DNA of 59,891 nt from NCBI GenBank assembly GCA_009777935.1, contig WRKU01000007.1, forward strand, positions 1 through 59,891. The letters are read 5' to 3'. The DNA is from Coriobacteriia bacterium (GTDB taxonomy: Bacteria > Actinomycetota > Coriobacteriia > WRKU01). Shown piece after piece: positions 40,588-51,652 of the stretch. The notes below the pieces were generated by a model. It did no database searches, was not told the origin of the DNA, and saw nothing but the letters and a program-made list of their open reading frames with translations. Made by a program: the position numbers and the translations under genes. Every line of letters begins with the position of its first letter. The stretch's first letter is position 1.

Positions 40588-42459
40588 CTATACGCGGAGG
40601 ACAGCATGAATGTTCCGGGCAGTAGTCTCGTTCACTCCGGGAACAGCGGCGATCTCAGCAGCACTCGCCGCGCGAAGTTTCGCAAATGAGCCGAAGTGCT
40701 TGACGATTGCCTTGCGCTTCGCCGGGCCGATGCCTTCGACCTCCTCAAGAATCGAAGCCGTCATCGCCTTGGAACGCAGCATGCGATGATACTCGACGGC
40801 GAACCGATGTGCCTCGTCACGAATCCGTTTCATGAGGTAGAGTGACGGCGCACCGTCGGGCAGCACAACCGGAGCATCCTGCCACGTGACGAAAATCTCC
40901 TCCTCGCGCTTGGCCAGTCCTACCACGCTCACCGCCACACCGAGCTCCTCAAGCACCGCACGCGCCGCGTTGAGCTGCGGTTTTCCTCCGTCAACGATGA
41001 TGAGGTCGGGCTTTTTCGCAAAGCGTCCGTCTTCGGCATTACGCGGAGCAAAACGCCGCGACAACACCTCACGCATCATCGCCACGTCGTTTGCCTCGTC
41101 ACCGGCCCGACGAATCTTGAAGCGTCGATATGCGTTTGGATCCTTCTTGCCGGCGGTAAAAACAACCATCGAGCCAACCGAGTGGGCGCCGTGCAGCGTC
41201 GAGATGTCGTAGCATTCGATACGATACGGCGGCTCGGTCAGGGCAAGCGCCGAGGTCAGCTGCGTCAGCGCCGTGTTGAGACGGTCGTCCTCGTAGTGTG
41301 TGCGCACCATCCAACGCATGAGCGCGTGCTTAGCGTTGCGCTGTGCCATCTCGATAAGTTCGCGCTTGACCGCACGCTGTGGCACCTCAATATGCACCTG
41401 AGCAGCACGGGAATCGCCCTCGCGGCGCTTTACCGTCAGCCAGTCCTCGAAGATGCTGCGATCGGCAAGAGGTGCCTCGATAACGACGGCCGGTGGAATA
41501 TCGGCGGCCTGCAGATAGTAGCGTGTCAAAAATCCTTGCATGAGCGTCTCGAAATCTACGTCGACACCCTTATCAAGGATGTATTCGTTCGTGTAGAGCA
41601 CACGCCCACCACGCACCACGAGAACGAACGCACCAGCGACGGTCTCCTCACGATAGAGCCCGATGATGTCGGCATCGAGCGACGGTTGCGCAACGACCGA
41701 TTGCTTTGACTTAAGCGCCTCGACAGCTTCAAGCCGATTGCGATAGCGCGCTGCAGCTTCAAAATCGAGCTCGGCGGCGGCCTCATCCATCGCGGCCTGT
41801 AGCTCACGCTCGATAGGGGCATAGCGTCCGTTGAGGAACTCGATGACCTGATCGATGCGGCGGCGATACTCTTCCTCCTCAATCGCGCCTTGGCAGACGC
41901 CCGGCCCCAACCCGATGTGACTATCAAAGCAAGGGCGCGCCGTCGATTGGAAAGACCGGCCTGCCTTCGCGATACGCGCGACCTGCCTCCACTCAGGACA
42001 GGTGCAGCGGCAGATAGGAATGAGCCGTCGCACGGTGTCGATGACCTCACGGGCAGCACGGGAATCGGTGTACGGCCCAAAATAACGCGTACCAGCCATG
42101 CGCTTCTCACGCGTGAACTTGATGCCTGGGTAGGAGTCACCAAGCGTCAGTGCGATGAACGGATAGGACTTGTCATCCTTGAAGTCGACGTTATAGGGTG
42201 GGTTGAGTTCCTGGATGAGATTAATCTCCAGAATGAGCGATTCGCTCTCGTTGCGCGTGACGACGTAGTCGAATGAGGCAACCTCCTGCATCAGGTACGG
42301 GATACGGATACGGTCATCGTGCCCGCTCACATACTGACGCATACGCTTGCGAAGCGCCTTTGCCTTACCGACATAGAGAACTTTGCCCTCTGCATCTTTC
42401 CAGAGGTAGACGCCCGGTTTATCGGGGACGTGACTGAGCTGTTCGCGCAGAGTTGGCAT
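40588..42459 (-). CDS. uvrC: UvrABC system protein C
   Basis: PDKPGVYLWKDAEGKVLYVGKAKALRKR, IVDGGKPQLNAA, EEVEGIGPAKRKAIVKHFGS. Confidence 0.96.
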   Translation of the reverse strand: MPTLREQLSHVPDKPGVYLWKDAEGKVLYVGKAKALRKRMRQYVSGHDDRIRIPYLMQEVASFDYVVTRNESESLILEINLIQELNPPYNVDFKDDKSYPFIALTLGDSYPGIKFTREKRMAGTRYFGPYTDSRAAREVIDTVRRLIPICRCTCPEWRQVARIAKAGRSFQSTARPCFDSHIGLGPGVCQGAIEEEEYRRRIDQVIEFLNGRYAPIERELQAAMDEAAAELDFEAAARYRNRLEAVEALKSKQSVVAQPSLDADIIGLYREETVAGAFVLVVRGGRVLYTNEYILDKGVDVDFETLMQGFLTRYYLQAADIPPAVVIEAPLADRSIFEDWLTVKRREGDSRAAQVHIEVPQRAVKRELIEMAQRNAKHALMRWMVRTHYEDDRLNTALTQLTSALALTEPPYRIECYDISTLHGAHSVGSMVVFTAGKKDPNAYRRFKIRRAGDEANDVAMMREVLSRRFAPRNAEDGRFAKKPDLIIVDGGKPQLNAARAVLEELGVAVSVVGLAKREEEIFVTWQDAPVVLPDGAPSLYLMKRIRDEAHRFAVEYHRMLRSKAMTASILEEVEGIGPAKRKAIVKHFGSFAKLRAASAAEIAAVPGVNETTARNIHAVLRV

Positions 42460-42494
42460 GTATAGAGGGTATCACGACAGGCGAAGAGAAGGAA

Positions 42495-42520
42495 AAGGCC
42501 GCTCGGTGAGCAGCGGCCTT
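42495..42520. terminator. Rho-independent terminator-like hairpin
   Basis: AAGGCCGCT-CGGTGAGC-AGCGGCCTT. Confidence 0.8.
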
Positions 42521-42617
42521 CACGTCAAAACCTTAACTTTGAGTCCAGTTTAGGATACACCCTCCACCGCTGAGTGCCGAGGGATCAGCGGTACTATCGG
42601 TCAAGGTACCACCTGCC

Positions 42618-42731
42618 ATGAAACGCGCCATCGAAAGTGAGGCCAAGTCAGAAGACATGTCGGCAAGCGAGTTCGTGCGCATGTTGCTCGCAAGTGGCCT
42701 CGCCCACAAGAACATGGCCCACACTCCTTAG
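42618..42731 (+). pseudogene. Possible ribbon-helix-helix antitoxin remnant
   Basis: 37 aa: MKRAIESEAKSEDMSASEFVRMLLASGLAHKNMAHTP; RHH-like SASEFVR segment only. Confidence 0.3.
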
Positions 42732-42814
42732 TCGCAAGGCAAATGTATGACATGACGTCATACAATATGTTATACTCAGTGTATACAAAGCGAGGCGCAG
42801 AAGAGGTGACGGTT

Positions 42815-43102
42815 ATGGCCGCTCTTACAAAAGACAGGGTCTACACGTTTAGGACCTACACGGAAAAAATTGATGCTGCGAACGCGGTACTAAAATCGAA
42901 CAACCTTGACCTCCCGGTGGTATTCAATTCCGTATTGGACCAAATCATCCTTACCGGACATATACCGATAAAAAGTCGTGAGGAAATCGAGGCAGAGATA
43001 TTTATTGATAATCTGCAAAACGATCTGACTTCTCGTCTTCAGAAGATGACGGCGGGCGATTCTATCTCGGAGTCGGAGATGAGGGAACGTTTTGGAGCTT
43101 AA
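42815..43102 (+). CDS. Putative RelB/DinJ-type antitoxin
   Basis: MAALTKDRVYTFRTYTEKIDAANAVLKSNNLDLPVVFNSVLDQIIL; directly upstream of and overlapping a RelE-like ORF. Internal start assumed. Confidence 0.6.
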   Translation: MAALTKDRVYTFRTYTEKIDAANAVLKSNNLDLPVVFNSVLDQIILTGHIPIKSREEIEAEIFIDNLQNDLTSRLQKMTAGDSISESEMRERFGA

Positions 43103-43451
43103 GTTTTCTCATGATTTCGCGCATGACCTTGAAGACACTCAATCCTATATTCGAGAGACACACTCTGATGAGCAAGCCGCTATACGAATCGCGCAGCTCG
43201 TGCTTGATGCCCTTGAGCCATTAAAAGATTTCCCGGAACTCGGTCTAAATTTTGATGAGCGAATAGGCGAACAACTCATCGAAGGTCACGTCACAAGGTT
43301 GCTCATAGTTAAAAAGAAGTATCTTGTATTTTATCTGGTACTCAGACAGGATATATACGTCTTAAAATTTGTCAACGCTTCGACCGATTACCTCAACCAT
43401 CTCAGCCGTCTTTTCAAAAACTTCTCTGATTTTCGGGAAGAGGACGTCTAA
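43092..43451 (+). CDS. RelE/ParE-family toxin
   Basis: FSHDFAHDLEDTQSYIRETHSDEQAAIRIAQLVLDALEPLKDFPELG...; TTG start overlaps the antitoxin. Confidence 0.8.
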   Translation: MELKFSHDFAHDLEDTQSYIRETHSDEQAAIRIAQLVLDALEPLKDFPELGLNFDERIGEQLIEGHVTRLLIVKKKYLVFYLVLRQDIYVLKFVNASTDYLNHLSRLFKNFSDFREEDV

Positions 43452-43503
43452 CCTCGTAGTGTATACAAGCAAACATCGGTGATTTTTTTGGTGCTGTCGG
43501 AAG

Positions 43504-46353
43504 CTATGCGCTTAGGACATGTGCGAGGTACTTCCCCGTGTGGCTTTCGGCCACCTGCGCAACCTCTTCGGGCGTGCCTTGTGCAACGATACGGCCGCCA
43601 CGTTCTCCCCCCTCGGGACCAAGGTCGAGGACAAAGTCGGCCGATTTGATGACATCGAGATTATGCTCGACAACAAGCACTGAGTTGCCCCGCTCAACGA
43701 GTCGTCGCAACACCTCAAGAAGCTGGCGTACGTCGTCGAAGTGTAGGCCGGTCGTCGGCTCATCGAGGATATAGAACGTCTTACCGGTCGAGCGACGCTG
43801 GAGTTCGCTCGCAAGTTTAACGCGCTGTGCCTCGCCGCCGGACAGGGTCGTTGCAGCTTGGCCGAGACGAATATAGCCCAGCCCCACATCAAAGAGCGTC
43901 TGGAGTTTACGCTTAATCTGGGGAATGTTTTCGAAGAAACTCAGCGCCTCCTCGACACTCATGGCGAGCACGTCGGAGACGGTCTTGCCACGGTACGTGA
44001 CCTGCAGTGTCTCGTGATTGTAGCGCGCACCGTTGCAGACCTCGCATGGTACGTAGATGTCGGGCAGAAAGTGCATCTCGATCTTAATCTGACCGTCACC
44101 CTTACACGCCTCGCAACGCCCGCCGGTCACGTTAAAGCTAAAACGCCCGGGGGCATAGCCGCGCCTTTTTGCCTCGGGCGTCGACGCAAAGAGTGCGCGA
44201 ATGTCATCCCATACGCCGGTGTAGGTCGCCGGGTTCGAGCGCGGTGTGCGTCCGATAGGCGACTGATCGATGTCGATAACTTTGTCAATGAGTTCGATAC
44301 CTTCGATCCCACGATGAGCACCGACGCGGTGGCGCGCGCGCTGAATACGGTTGGCAAGCAACGGTGCCAAGGTATCAGTAATCAGCGAACTTTTACCGCT
44401 GCCCGACACACCGGTCACCACGCTAAAGACACCGAGCGGAATCGAGACATCGATATCGGCGAGGTTATTTTCGCGCGCGCCTTTCAGCGTGAGATAGCCA
44501 CCCTTGTAGGGGCGACGCTCGGCCGGTACGGGAATAACGCGGCGGCCATTGAGGTAATCGGCCGTAATCGACCCCTTAGCACGCACAAGCTGCTTCGGTG
44601 TGCCCTGCGCAACGATATCGCCACCGTGTTCGCCGGCTCCCGGCCCCATATCGATGACGAAGTCGGCGCTGCGAATCGTATCCTCATCGTGCTCAACGAC
44701 GATAACGGTATTGCCGAGGTCACGGAGGCGCTCCATCGTCGCAATGAGCCGCGCATTGTCTCGCTGATGTAGACCAATCGAGGGCTCATCGAGGATATAG
44801 AGCACACCGACAAGTCCGGCACCGATCTGCGTAGCGAGCCGAATGCGCTGCGCCTCACCGCCCGAAAGCGTCGCCGTTGCGCGCTCAAGTGTCAGGTAGT
44901 CAAGACCAACATCGACGAGAAAACGGAGGCGCTCGACGATCTCCTTAACGATACGCACGGCGATACGCTGCTGCGCCTCGGTGAGCTGCAAGTTCTCAAA
45001 AAAGTCGAGCGAGGCCTGCGCGCTCATCGAGGTCACTCCGAAGATATTTTTGTCGCCCACGGTTACGGCGAGGATTTCGGGCTTGAGACGTGCGCCGCCA
45101 CAGGTCGCACACGGCGTGACGGCCATATAACGCTCAAGCTTCTCGCGTGCCTGTTCGGATTCGCTCTCCTTGTGGCGGCGCAGCACTTCACCGATGACGC
45201 CGCCCCATTTGACGAACCAGTGCGTATTGCGCCCATCGCGCGTGACGTAATCGACCTGGATGTTGTCATCGCCGGTCCCGTCAAGAAAGGCTTTCTGTGC
45301 ACGTTTCGGCAGCTTTGCAAAGGGTATATCGAGCGAAGATCCGATGTGTTCGGCAACGGCAGCGAGCAGCTGCGGATAGTAGTTCGAGTTCATCTGAATA
45401 GGCGCAAGTGCACCCTCATTAATCGTCTTCGTGGGGTCAGGGACGATAAGGTTATAGTCGACCTCAAGGCGCGAGCCGAGGCCGGCACAGTCCGGGCAGG
45501 CACCGTACGGCGCATTGAAAGAGAAATCACGCGGTGCGAGATCGGGCAATGAGACGCCGTGCTCGACGCAGGCGAGCGCCTGGCTGTAGGTCGTCTCTGT
45601 CGCATCCTTGCCTCTGTCCTTACCTTTGCCGCCCTCCTCACTGACCACGATGACACGGCCATCGGCGATAGTGAGTGCCGTCTCAATCGATTCGGCGAGT
45701 CGTGTACGAATACCATCCTTGACGACGAGCCTATCGACGACGACCTCAATGGTGTGCTTATACTTCTTGTCGAGACTGATAGGGTCATCAAGCGTACGGA
45801 CCTCACCGTCGACACGCACGCGTGAAAATCCTTGCGCACGCAGATCGTCGAAGAGCTTCGCAAACTCGCCCTTGCGCCCATCGATAACCGGTGCAATGAT
45901 CTGGAGGCGCACACCTTCGTCGTGCTCAAGAACGGCCTCGATAATCTGATCGCTCGTCTGGCGTTCGATAATCTTGCCGCATACAGGACAGTGCGGAATA
46001 CCGACGCGCGCAAACAATAAGCGCAGGTAGTCGTAGATTTCGGTGACGGTTCCAACGGTCGAGCGTGGATTCTTGCTCGTCGTTTTTTGATCGATCGAAA
46101 CGGCCGGTGACAGGCCTTCAATATGATCGACGTCGGGCTTGTCCATCTGGCCGAGGAACTGACGCGCGTACGCCGAGAGCGACTCGACGTAGCGACGCTG
46201 CCCCTCAGCGTAGATCGTGTCAAACGCAAGCGAGCTTTTTCCGCTGCCCGACAGGCCGGTTATCACAACGAGCTTATCGCGCGGAATACGCGTATCGATA
46301 TCTTTAAGGTTATGCTCGCGCGCACCCTTTATGATGATGTCGGTCGTTGCCAA
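43504..46353 (-). CDS. uvrA: UvrABC system protein A
   Basis: [58 protein letters not shown]; two ABC signatures. Confidence 0.98.
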   Translation of the reverse strand: MATTDIIIKGAREHNLKDIDTRIPRDKLVVITGLSGSGKSSLAFDTIYAEGQRRYVESLSAYARQFLGQMDKPDVDHIEGLSPAVSIDQKTTSKNPRSTVGTVTEIYDYLRLLFARVGIPHCPVCGKIIERQTSDQIIEAVLEHDEGVRLQIIAPVIDGRKGEFAKLFDDLRAQGFSRVRVDGEVRTLDDPISLDKKYKHTIEVVVDRLVVKDGIRTRLAESIETALTIADGRVIVVSEEGGKGKDRGKDATETTYSQALACVEHGVSLPDLAPRDFSFNAPYGACPDCAGLGSRLEVDYNLIVPDPTKTINEGALAPIQMNSNYYPQLLAAVAEHIGSSLDIPFAKLPKRAQKAFLDGTGDDNIQVDYVTRDGRNTHWFVKWGGVIGEVLRRHKESESEQAREKLERYMAVTPCATCGGARLKPEILAVTVGDKNIFGVTSMSAQASLDFFENLQLTEAQQRIAVRIVKEIVERLRFLVDVGLDYLTLERATATLSGGEAQRIRLATQIGAGLVGVLYILDEPSIGLHQRDNARLIATMERLRDLGNTVIVVEHDEDTIRSADFVIDMGPGAGEHGGDIVAQGTPKQLVRAKGSITADYLNGRRVIPVPAERRPYKGGYLTLKGARENNLADIDVSIPLGVFSVVTGVSGSGKSSLITDTLAPLLANRIQRARHRVGAHRGIEGIELIDKVIDIDQSPIGRTPRSNPATYTGVWDDIRALFASTPEAKRRGYAPGRFSFNVTGGRCEACKGDGQIKIEMHFLPDIYVPCEVCNGARYNHETLQVTYRGKTVSDVLAMSVEEALSFFENIPQIKRKLQTLFDVGLGYIRLGQAATTLSGGEAQRVKLASELQRRSTGKTFYILDEPTTGLHFDDVRQLLEVLRRLVERGNSVLVVEHNLDVIKSADFVLDLGPEGGERGGRIVAQGTPEEVAQVAESHTGKYLAHVLSA

Positions 46354-46459
46354 GATTTGCCCCTCTTGCCTCTACTCGTAACTTCTCATTATAACACGCA
46401 GAGGCATGTAGAACATACCGGTCGGCGTGTACGTATGCTCTGTTTGATAGAATATTCTC

Positions 46460-47005
46460 ATGGCAGCATCAATATACACACGAACCGGTGACGGAGGCAT
46501 GACGGCACATCCTGTGCGTGGGCGCGTCTCAAAGGCCGATGCGACGATTGAACTCGCGGGGCGCGTCGATGAGACTGTCGTGACACTCAATGAAGCCTGC
46601 CAGGTGTGCGAGGAAGCGAACTTGGACGATTTACATCGTGCGCTCGAACGCAGCATGCGCGACCTGTGGTGGCTCGTGACGCAAACGGGCGACGGTAGGA
46701 AGGCCGACGACGACGACAGCATCGATTCCGTTGCCGAGGTACGCTGGCTTGAGAGTGAAATCGACGCACTGGATGCTCAGCTCCCTGCGCTCGATGGGTT
46801 CATCGTGCCCGGAGGCTGTCCGGCAGCGCGGCGACTGCACGAAGCGCGCGTGCAGGTGCGTGCGCTCGAACGCCTGCTGCACGCACCCGACATGCCACCG
46901 CAAAATGACGCGGTATATGCGCTCGTTAACCGCATGAGCGACTTCCTCTTTGTCGCCGCGCGTTATGCGAACTTTCAGTGCGGACACGCCGAGTCGATGC
47001 TGTAA
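46460..47005 (+). CDS. Cob(I)alamin adenosyltransferase-like (PduO type)
   Basis: IYTRTGDGGMTAHPVRGRVSKADATIELAGRVDETVVTLNEA...IVPGG. Confidence 0.85.
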   Translation: MAASIYTRTGDGGMTAHPVRGRVSKADATIELAGRVDETVVTLNEACQVCEEANLDDLHRALERSMRDLWWLVTQTGDGRKADDDDSIDSVAEVRWLESEIDALDAQLPALDGFIVPGGCPAARRLHEARVQVRALERLLHAPDMPPQNDAVYALVNRMSDFLFVAARYANFQCGHAESML

Positions 47006-47625
47006 TGTCGCCATCCCCGGCCCCGCCATCCCCTTTCGAGATAGTCACGGCCTTTTCGGGCGGCGTCGACTCGAGCACCGTCGCAACGATCGCCCACCGT
47101 GCGCTCGGTCATCGTGCGCTTGCTGTCTTTTTCGATACGCCACTCATCGACGATGAAGACCGTGCCTGGGCTGCGCAAGTAGCACATGACGGTGGCTTTG
47201 CACTCGAGGTTATCGAGCTCAATCCGCTGACCATCGATGAGGTGCGCTTCAACGACCCGCTACGCTGTTACTACTGCAAGCATGCGCTCTTTTCCGAGCT
47301 CAAGCGCCGCTACCCCGATGCCCGCATCTGTGATGGTACCAACGCCGATGATGACCCGGCGCGCCGTCCGGGCATGCGCGCGCTCGCCGAGCTAGGGGTA
47401 TGCTCGCCGCTCCGATGTTGCGGTATCGGAAAGGAGGAGGTGCGTTCGATGGCGCGCCGCCTTGGCCTCGCTAACGCCACACGTCCAAGCCGACCATGCC
47501 GCGCCGTCTCACTTCCCCACGGTACCGACCTTGCGGAAGCACTCGTCGTCGATTACAGCAAGCGAGAGGCGAGGCGGCAGGCTGAGTTGCGGAACCGATC
47601 CCAGTGCGATATTGCGTCAAGATAG
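47005..47625 (+). CDS. LarE-family PP-loop protein, apparently C-terminally truncated
   Basis: VTAFSGGVDSSTVATIAHRALG, NDPLRCYYCKHALFSELK, DGTNADD, GLANATRPSRPC. Ends inside the convergent cls gene. Confidence 0.75.
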   Translation: MSPSPAPPSPFEIVTAFSGGVDSSTVATIAHRALGHRALAVFFDTPLIDDEDRAWAAQVAHDGGFALEVIELNPLTIDEVRFNDPLRCYYCKHALFSELKRRYPDARICDGTNADDDPARRPGMRALAELGVCSPLRCCGIGKEEVRSMARRLGLANATRPSRPCRAVSLPHGTDLAEALVVDYSKREARRQAELRNRSQCDIASR

Positions 47626-49019
47626 TCGAACGTGACCTCGGCGCATTGGGCCTGATCGGCAAGAAAGACCTCTTTGTTGATACGCGCAGACGCGGCATCA
47701 TACGCCCACACCATCAGCTCTTTATGTAGTACGAGCGAGCGCACATCGACGTTCATCGTGCCGACAGCAGCGGCCGCATCGTCAAAAACAAGCGACTTCG
47801 GATGGAAGAAGCCGGACTGATAGAGAAAGACACGCACGCCGGCCTCAAGGAGGGGTCGAAAATACGTATGTGCCGCATACCATGCGATTTTTTTGTCAGG
47901 CACGCCGGTGAGAATAATACGCACATCGACACCGGCAAAGGCCGCGTTGATAAGCTGGTCGGCCACGGTATCGATGGGTACGTAGTAGGGCGTCTCAATC
48001 CATACGTAGTCGTAAGCAGCCGAAATCGCCTGCTCGTAGGCATTCGTCGACGCGTGCCATCGGTCCTCGACACCCTGCGAAGCAACCTGCACCCACGTGT
48101 CGCCGCTACCAATGCGTTCGAGGGGAAAGTAGCGCTTGCTCCACAGCGAGGTATGCGCGACCTCGTACCAACGTTCACAGAAAAGATTTTGCAGTTCAAC
48201 GACGGCCGGACCGTGAAAACGCATGCCGGTGTCACGCCATGTCTCGTACCTCGTGCCACCGTCGATGTACTCCTGCCCAATGTTGAAGCCACCGGTGTGC
48301 GCCAGCACGCCATCGACGACGGCTATCTTCCGATGATTGCGATAGTTGAGCTTCTTGAGCGAGGTAACATCGTAGAGCACCTCGCCACCGGCTGCCTTAA
48401 CGCGACGCAAATCCTTCTTGCTATAAAAGAAACAGCCGAACAAATCGTTGAGGATACGTACCTCAACACCGGCTTCAAGACGCTCGACAAGCACATCGAT
48501 AATATGCCGAGTTAGCTCGTCATCTTCCCAGATGAAGTACTGTAAATGTATCGATTCAGTCGCACTTGCAAGATCGGCAATAAGCTCAGGAAAGTATGTT
48601 GCGCCGTCGAACCAGTACTCAACATCGCGCGCCGGAAGCGGAGGAACGCTCGTCTGGTTATAGATCGTCTTGACGATGTGCTCGATGCGCCGATGGTTAT
48701 GCTGCACCATGAACGTCTCGACCTCACCACGATACTGCTCGTAGATGGCGCTCATATGGGGTTGTTGCACCGCACGACGCGCAATGAGCCACTTATCCTT
48801 TTGCGAGCTAACGGCCCAATTGCGCCCTAAAAAGTAGTAGAGAAACATGCCGAAGCCAGGCAACACGAAGAGAATAAGAATCCACGCAAGTGTCGTACTG
48901 GGATCGCGGTCGGCTGCGATAAGTGCCACGACGACGACAATCCAATACAAGATGAGAGCGGCGGCAAGCCATCCCACTATATGGGGGTTTATCCAGCTAA
49001 ATAGCAGAAACCAGTCCAT
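47553..49019 (-). CDS. cls: Cardiolipin synthase (PLD family)
   Basis: Two HKD motifs: YRNHRKIAVVDG (HRKxxxxD) and FFHPKSLVFDD. Confidence 0.92.
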   Translation of the reverse strand: MDWFLLFSWINPHIVGWLAAALILYWIVVVVALIAADRDPSTTLAWILILFVLPGFGMFLYYFLGRNWAVSSQKDKWLIARRAVQQPHMSAIYEQYRGEVETFMVQHNHRRIEHIVKTIYNQTSVPPLPARDVEYWFDGATYFPELIADLASATESIHLQYFIWEDDELTRHIIDVLVERLEAGVEVRILNDLFGCFFYSKKDLRRVKAAGGEVLYDVTSLKKLNYRNHRKIAVVDGVLAHTGGFNIGQEYIDGGTRYETWRDTGMRFHGPAVVELQNLFCERWYEVAHTSLWSKRYFPLERIGSGDTWVQVASQGVEDRWHASTNAYEQAISAAYDYVWIETPYYVPIDTVADQLINAAFAGVDVRIILTGVPDKKIAWYAAHTYFRPLLEAGVRVFLYQSGFFHPKSLVFDDAAAAVGTMNVDVRSLVLHKELMVWAYDAASARINKEVFLADQAQCAEVTFDYLDAISHWDRFRNSACRLASRLL

Positions 49020-51128
49020 CTAAGGCGCTCTTTTCTTTCGGCCATAGGCACTTCCTTTGCGCGCACTTTTCTTGAGTGTTCCGAGTACGTCATCGCTCCC
49101 GGCACCCTCTATCTCGCTTCGTAACTTTACCACAGAGTCGCGCAGCTGCGCGGCCTTCTCGAAGTCGAGCGCACCGGCCGCTGCATTCATCTCTTCTTCC
49201 ATCGCCGCGATGATACGCAATGCCTCGCCCTGCGGCAACTTTGAGAGTTCCTCAGCGGCATCACGCACGCTGTCAGCCTCGGGTTCGTCGTCACGCACAA
49301 AGCTCATGATGTCGTTGATTGCCTTGCGAATCGTCTCAGGCTCGATACCATGCTCTTCGTTGTAGGCAAGCTGAATCGCACGGCGACGATTCGTCTCATC
49401 GAGCGCAAGCTGCATCGAATCGGTAACCCTATCGGCATACATGATAACGGTGCCGGAGACATTTCTCGCCGCACGTCCAATCGTCTGAATAAGTGAGCGC
49501 ACGTTGCGCAAAAATCCTTCTTTATCGGCATCGAGTATCGCTACGAGCGAAACTTCGGGCAGGTCGAGCCCTTCACGCAACAGATTGATGCCGACGACGA
49601 CATCGATGACGCCCTGACGCAGTTCACGCAAAATTTCGACGCGCTCAAGCGTGCCGATATCTGAATGCAGATAGCGCACCTTGATACCCTGATCAATGAG
49701 GTAGTCGGTCAAATCCTCAGCCATCTGCTTGGTGAGGGTGGTCACTAATGTGCGCTCCCCTTGCTCGACACGTGCGCGAATCTCGTCGAGCAAATCGTCT
49801 ATCTGCCCCGTGATGGGACGCACGTCGATTTCAGGATCGACGAGTCCGGTCGGGCGAATAATCTGCTCGACCGTCTGCTCGGTAACGCGGAGTTCATAGT
49901 CGCCGGGCGTGGCCGAAACATAGACCGTCTGAGGAATCTTGCGCTCGAATTCGTCGAAGCGCAGCGGGCGGTTATCGAGCGCACTCGGAAGGCGAAAACC
50001 GTGTTCAACAAGCGTGAGCTTGCGACTGCGATCGCCCTCGTGCATGCCACGGATTTGGGGAACGGTTACGTGCGATTCGTCGATAATGCACAGCATGTCT
50101 TCAGGAAAGTAATCGATAAGCGTGGATGCCGGCTCACCGGGCTTGCGCCCATCAAGATGGCGCGAATAGTTCTCAATGCCAGAGCAAAACCCCAGCGTTT
50201 CCAGCAGTTCGAGGTCGTAGTTCGTACGCATTTTGAGGCGCTGTTCCTCAAGAAGCTTATCCTCGGCCTTGAACTCGGCAAGACGTGCAGTCAACTCATC
50301 TTGGATGGCGACGAGTGCCTCTTTAAGCTGCGCTTGCTCGGTGACGTAGTGCGAGGCAGGCCAGATGGGCAGCACATCGTAAGAGGTGAGGAGCTCGCCG
50401 GTGAGATGATCGACCTCGGTGATGCGCTCGATATCGTCGCCAAACAGTTCGATACGCACCGGGTGATCGTTGTAGGGCGGAAAAACATCGATAACGTCAC
50501 CGCGTGCACGAAAGGAGCCACGCTCAAGCGCGTAGTCGTTGCGGTCATACTGGATGTCGATGAGGTCGGTAAGCAGCTGATCGCGGTCATAAGGCTTCGC
50601 AGTGTCGAGAAAGACGGCCATGCCGGCGTAGGTTTCGGGCGAGCCAATGCCGTAGATGCAGCTCACGCTGGCGACAACGACGCAGTCGCGCCGCGAGAGG
50701 AGCGAGGCGGTTGCCGCATGGCGCAGTTTTTCGACCTCCTCGTTAATCGAGGCGTCTTTTTCAATGAAGGTATCGGTCGTGGGTACGTATGCCTCAGGCT
50801 GGTAGTAGTCGTAGTAGCTTACAAAGTAGACGACGGCTGCATCGGGCATGACGTCTTTGAGCTCGGCAGCGAGCTGAGCGGCGAGTGTCTTGTTCGGCGC
50901 CATAACAAGCGTAGGTTTTTGCACCGCCTCAATGACCTTGGCTATCGTGAACGTCTTGCCCGAGCCGGTCACACCAAGCAGCGTCTGGTGTCGCAGGCCA
51001 CGTGTGACGCCGTCGGCGAGTTCGGCGATGGCTTTGGGTTGGTCGCCGCTGGGCTCATATGGCGCTTTGACCTCAAACGAGCGCATCGAGGCGTGTTGTG
51101 GCACAGACTCTGAGGCGTTTGCAGCCAT
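49020..51128 (-). CDS. uvrB: UvrABC system protein B
   Basis: [64 protein letters not shown]. Confidence 0.97.
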   Translation of the reverse strand: MAANASESVPQHASMRSFEVKAPYEPSGDQPKAIAELADGVTRGLRHQTLLGVTGSGKTFTIAKVIEAVQKPTLVMAPNKTLAAQLAAELKDVMPDAAVVYFVSYYDYYQPEAYVPTTDTFIEKDASINEEVEKLRHAATASLLSRRDCVVVASVSCIYGIGSPETYAGMAVFLDTAKPYDRDQLLTDLIDIQYDRNDYALERGSFRARGDVIDVFPPYNDHPVRIELFGDDIERITEVDHLTGELLTSYDVLPIWPASHYVTEQAQLKEALVAIQDELTARLAEFKAEDKLLEEQRLKMRTNYDLELLETLGFCSGIENYSRHLDGRKPGEPASTLIDYFPEDMLCIIDESHVTVPQIRGMHEGDRSRKLTLVEHGFRLPSALDNRPLRFDEFERKIPQTVYVSATPGDYELRVTEQTVEQIIRPTGLVDPEIDVRPITGQIDDLLDEIRARVEQGERTLVTTLTKQMAEDLTDYLIDQGIKVRYLHSDIGTLERVEILRELRQGVIDVVVGINLLREGLDLPEVSLVAILDADKEGFLRNVRSLIQTIGRAARNVSGTVIMYADRVTDSMQLALDETNRRRAIQLAYNEEHGIEPETIRKAINDIMSFVRDDEPEADSVRDAAEELSKLPQGEALRIIAAMEEEMNAAAGALDFEKAAQLRDSVVKLRSEIEGAGSDDVLGTLKKSARKGSAYGRKKRAP

Positions 51129-51132
51129 GGTG

Positions 51133-51603
51133 CTATTGACGAGCGGCCTGAACACGATTACGTCTCTCAAAGTCATGCTGCGTCATACCACGTGCGAGGG
51201 CGCGTGTGAGTCGCTCTTCGTACGAGGCTTCGCAGACGTGAGTCTTCGCGGTGGCAAGCCATTGTGCGATTTCAGGCATGTTACAGGCCGGAAGCGGGAG
51301 TGCCGCCTCAACGATGACGTACCCATTTGGATGTGCACCGGCAAAGGCAATGGCGCGCTCGTGAGCACGCGCAAGAATGCGTGGGTGGAGCTCGGCCTCG
51401 AGTTTTGCGAGCTCGGCGGGGTCTTCGAAGACGATATCGGCGAGCGCCGCACGATCAACCTCGCCGTAAAGTTCGCCTAATATCTCGTGACCGATTTTGT
51501 CGAGTTCAAGCACCAGCGCATCGCTGTCGGTCTCCTTCACACGCGCAGCGATGTAGGTACTTTTGCCCGAACAGATTGGCCCGGTAACGATAAGAGTGTC
51601 CAT
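51133..51603 (-). CDS. coaE: Dephospho-CoA kinase-like protein (short)
   Basis: [21 protein letters not shown]...[14 protein letters not shown]...ELHPRI. Confidence 0.7.
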   Translation of the reverse strand: MDTLIVTGPICSGKSTYIAARVKETDSDALVLELDKIGHEILGELYGEVDRAALADIVFEDPAELAKLEAELHPRILARAHERAIAFAGAHPNGYVIVEAALPLPACNMPEIAQWLATAKTHVCEASYEERLTRALARGMTQHDFERRNRVQAARQ

Positions 51604-51652
51604 GCGTCTATTATAGCAGGGGCCTGTTCGAGATTTTAACGAGAGTGATTCG

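Noticed and set aside
42533-42724. 63-aa minus ORF upstream of the uvrC-uvrA TA
   Set aside because: No family signal; opposite strand carries a more plausible RHH remnant.
49761-51113. 450-aa plus-strand ORF antisense to uvrB
   Set aside because: Shadow ORF; the opposite strand is clearly UvrB.
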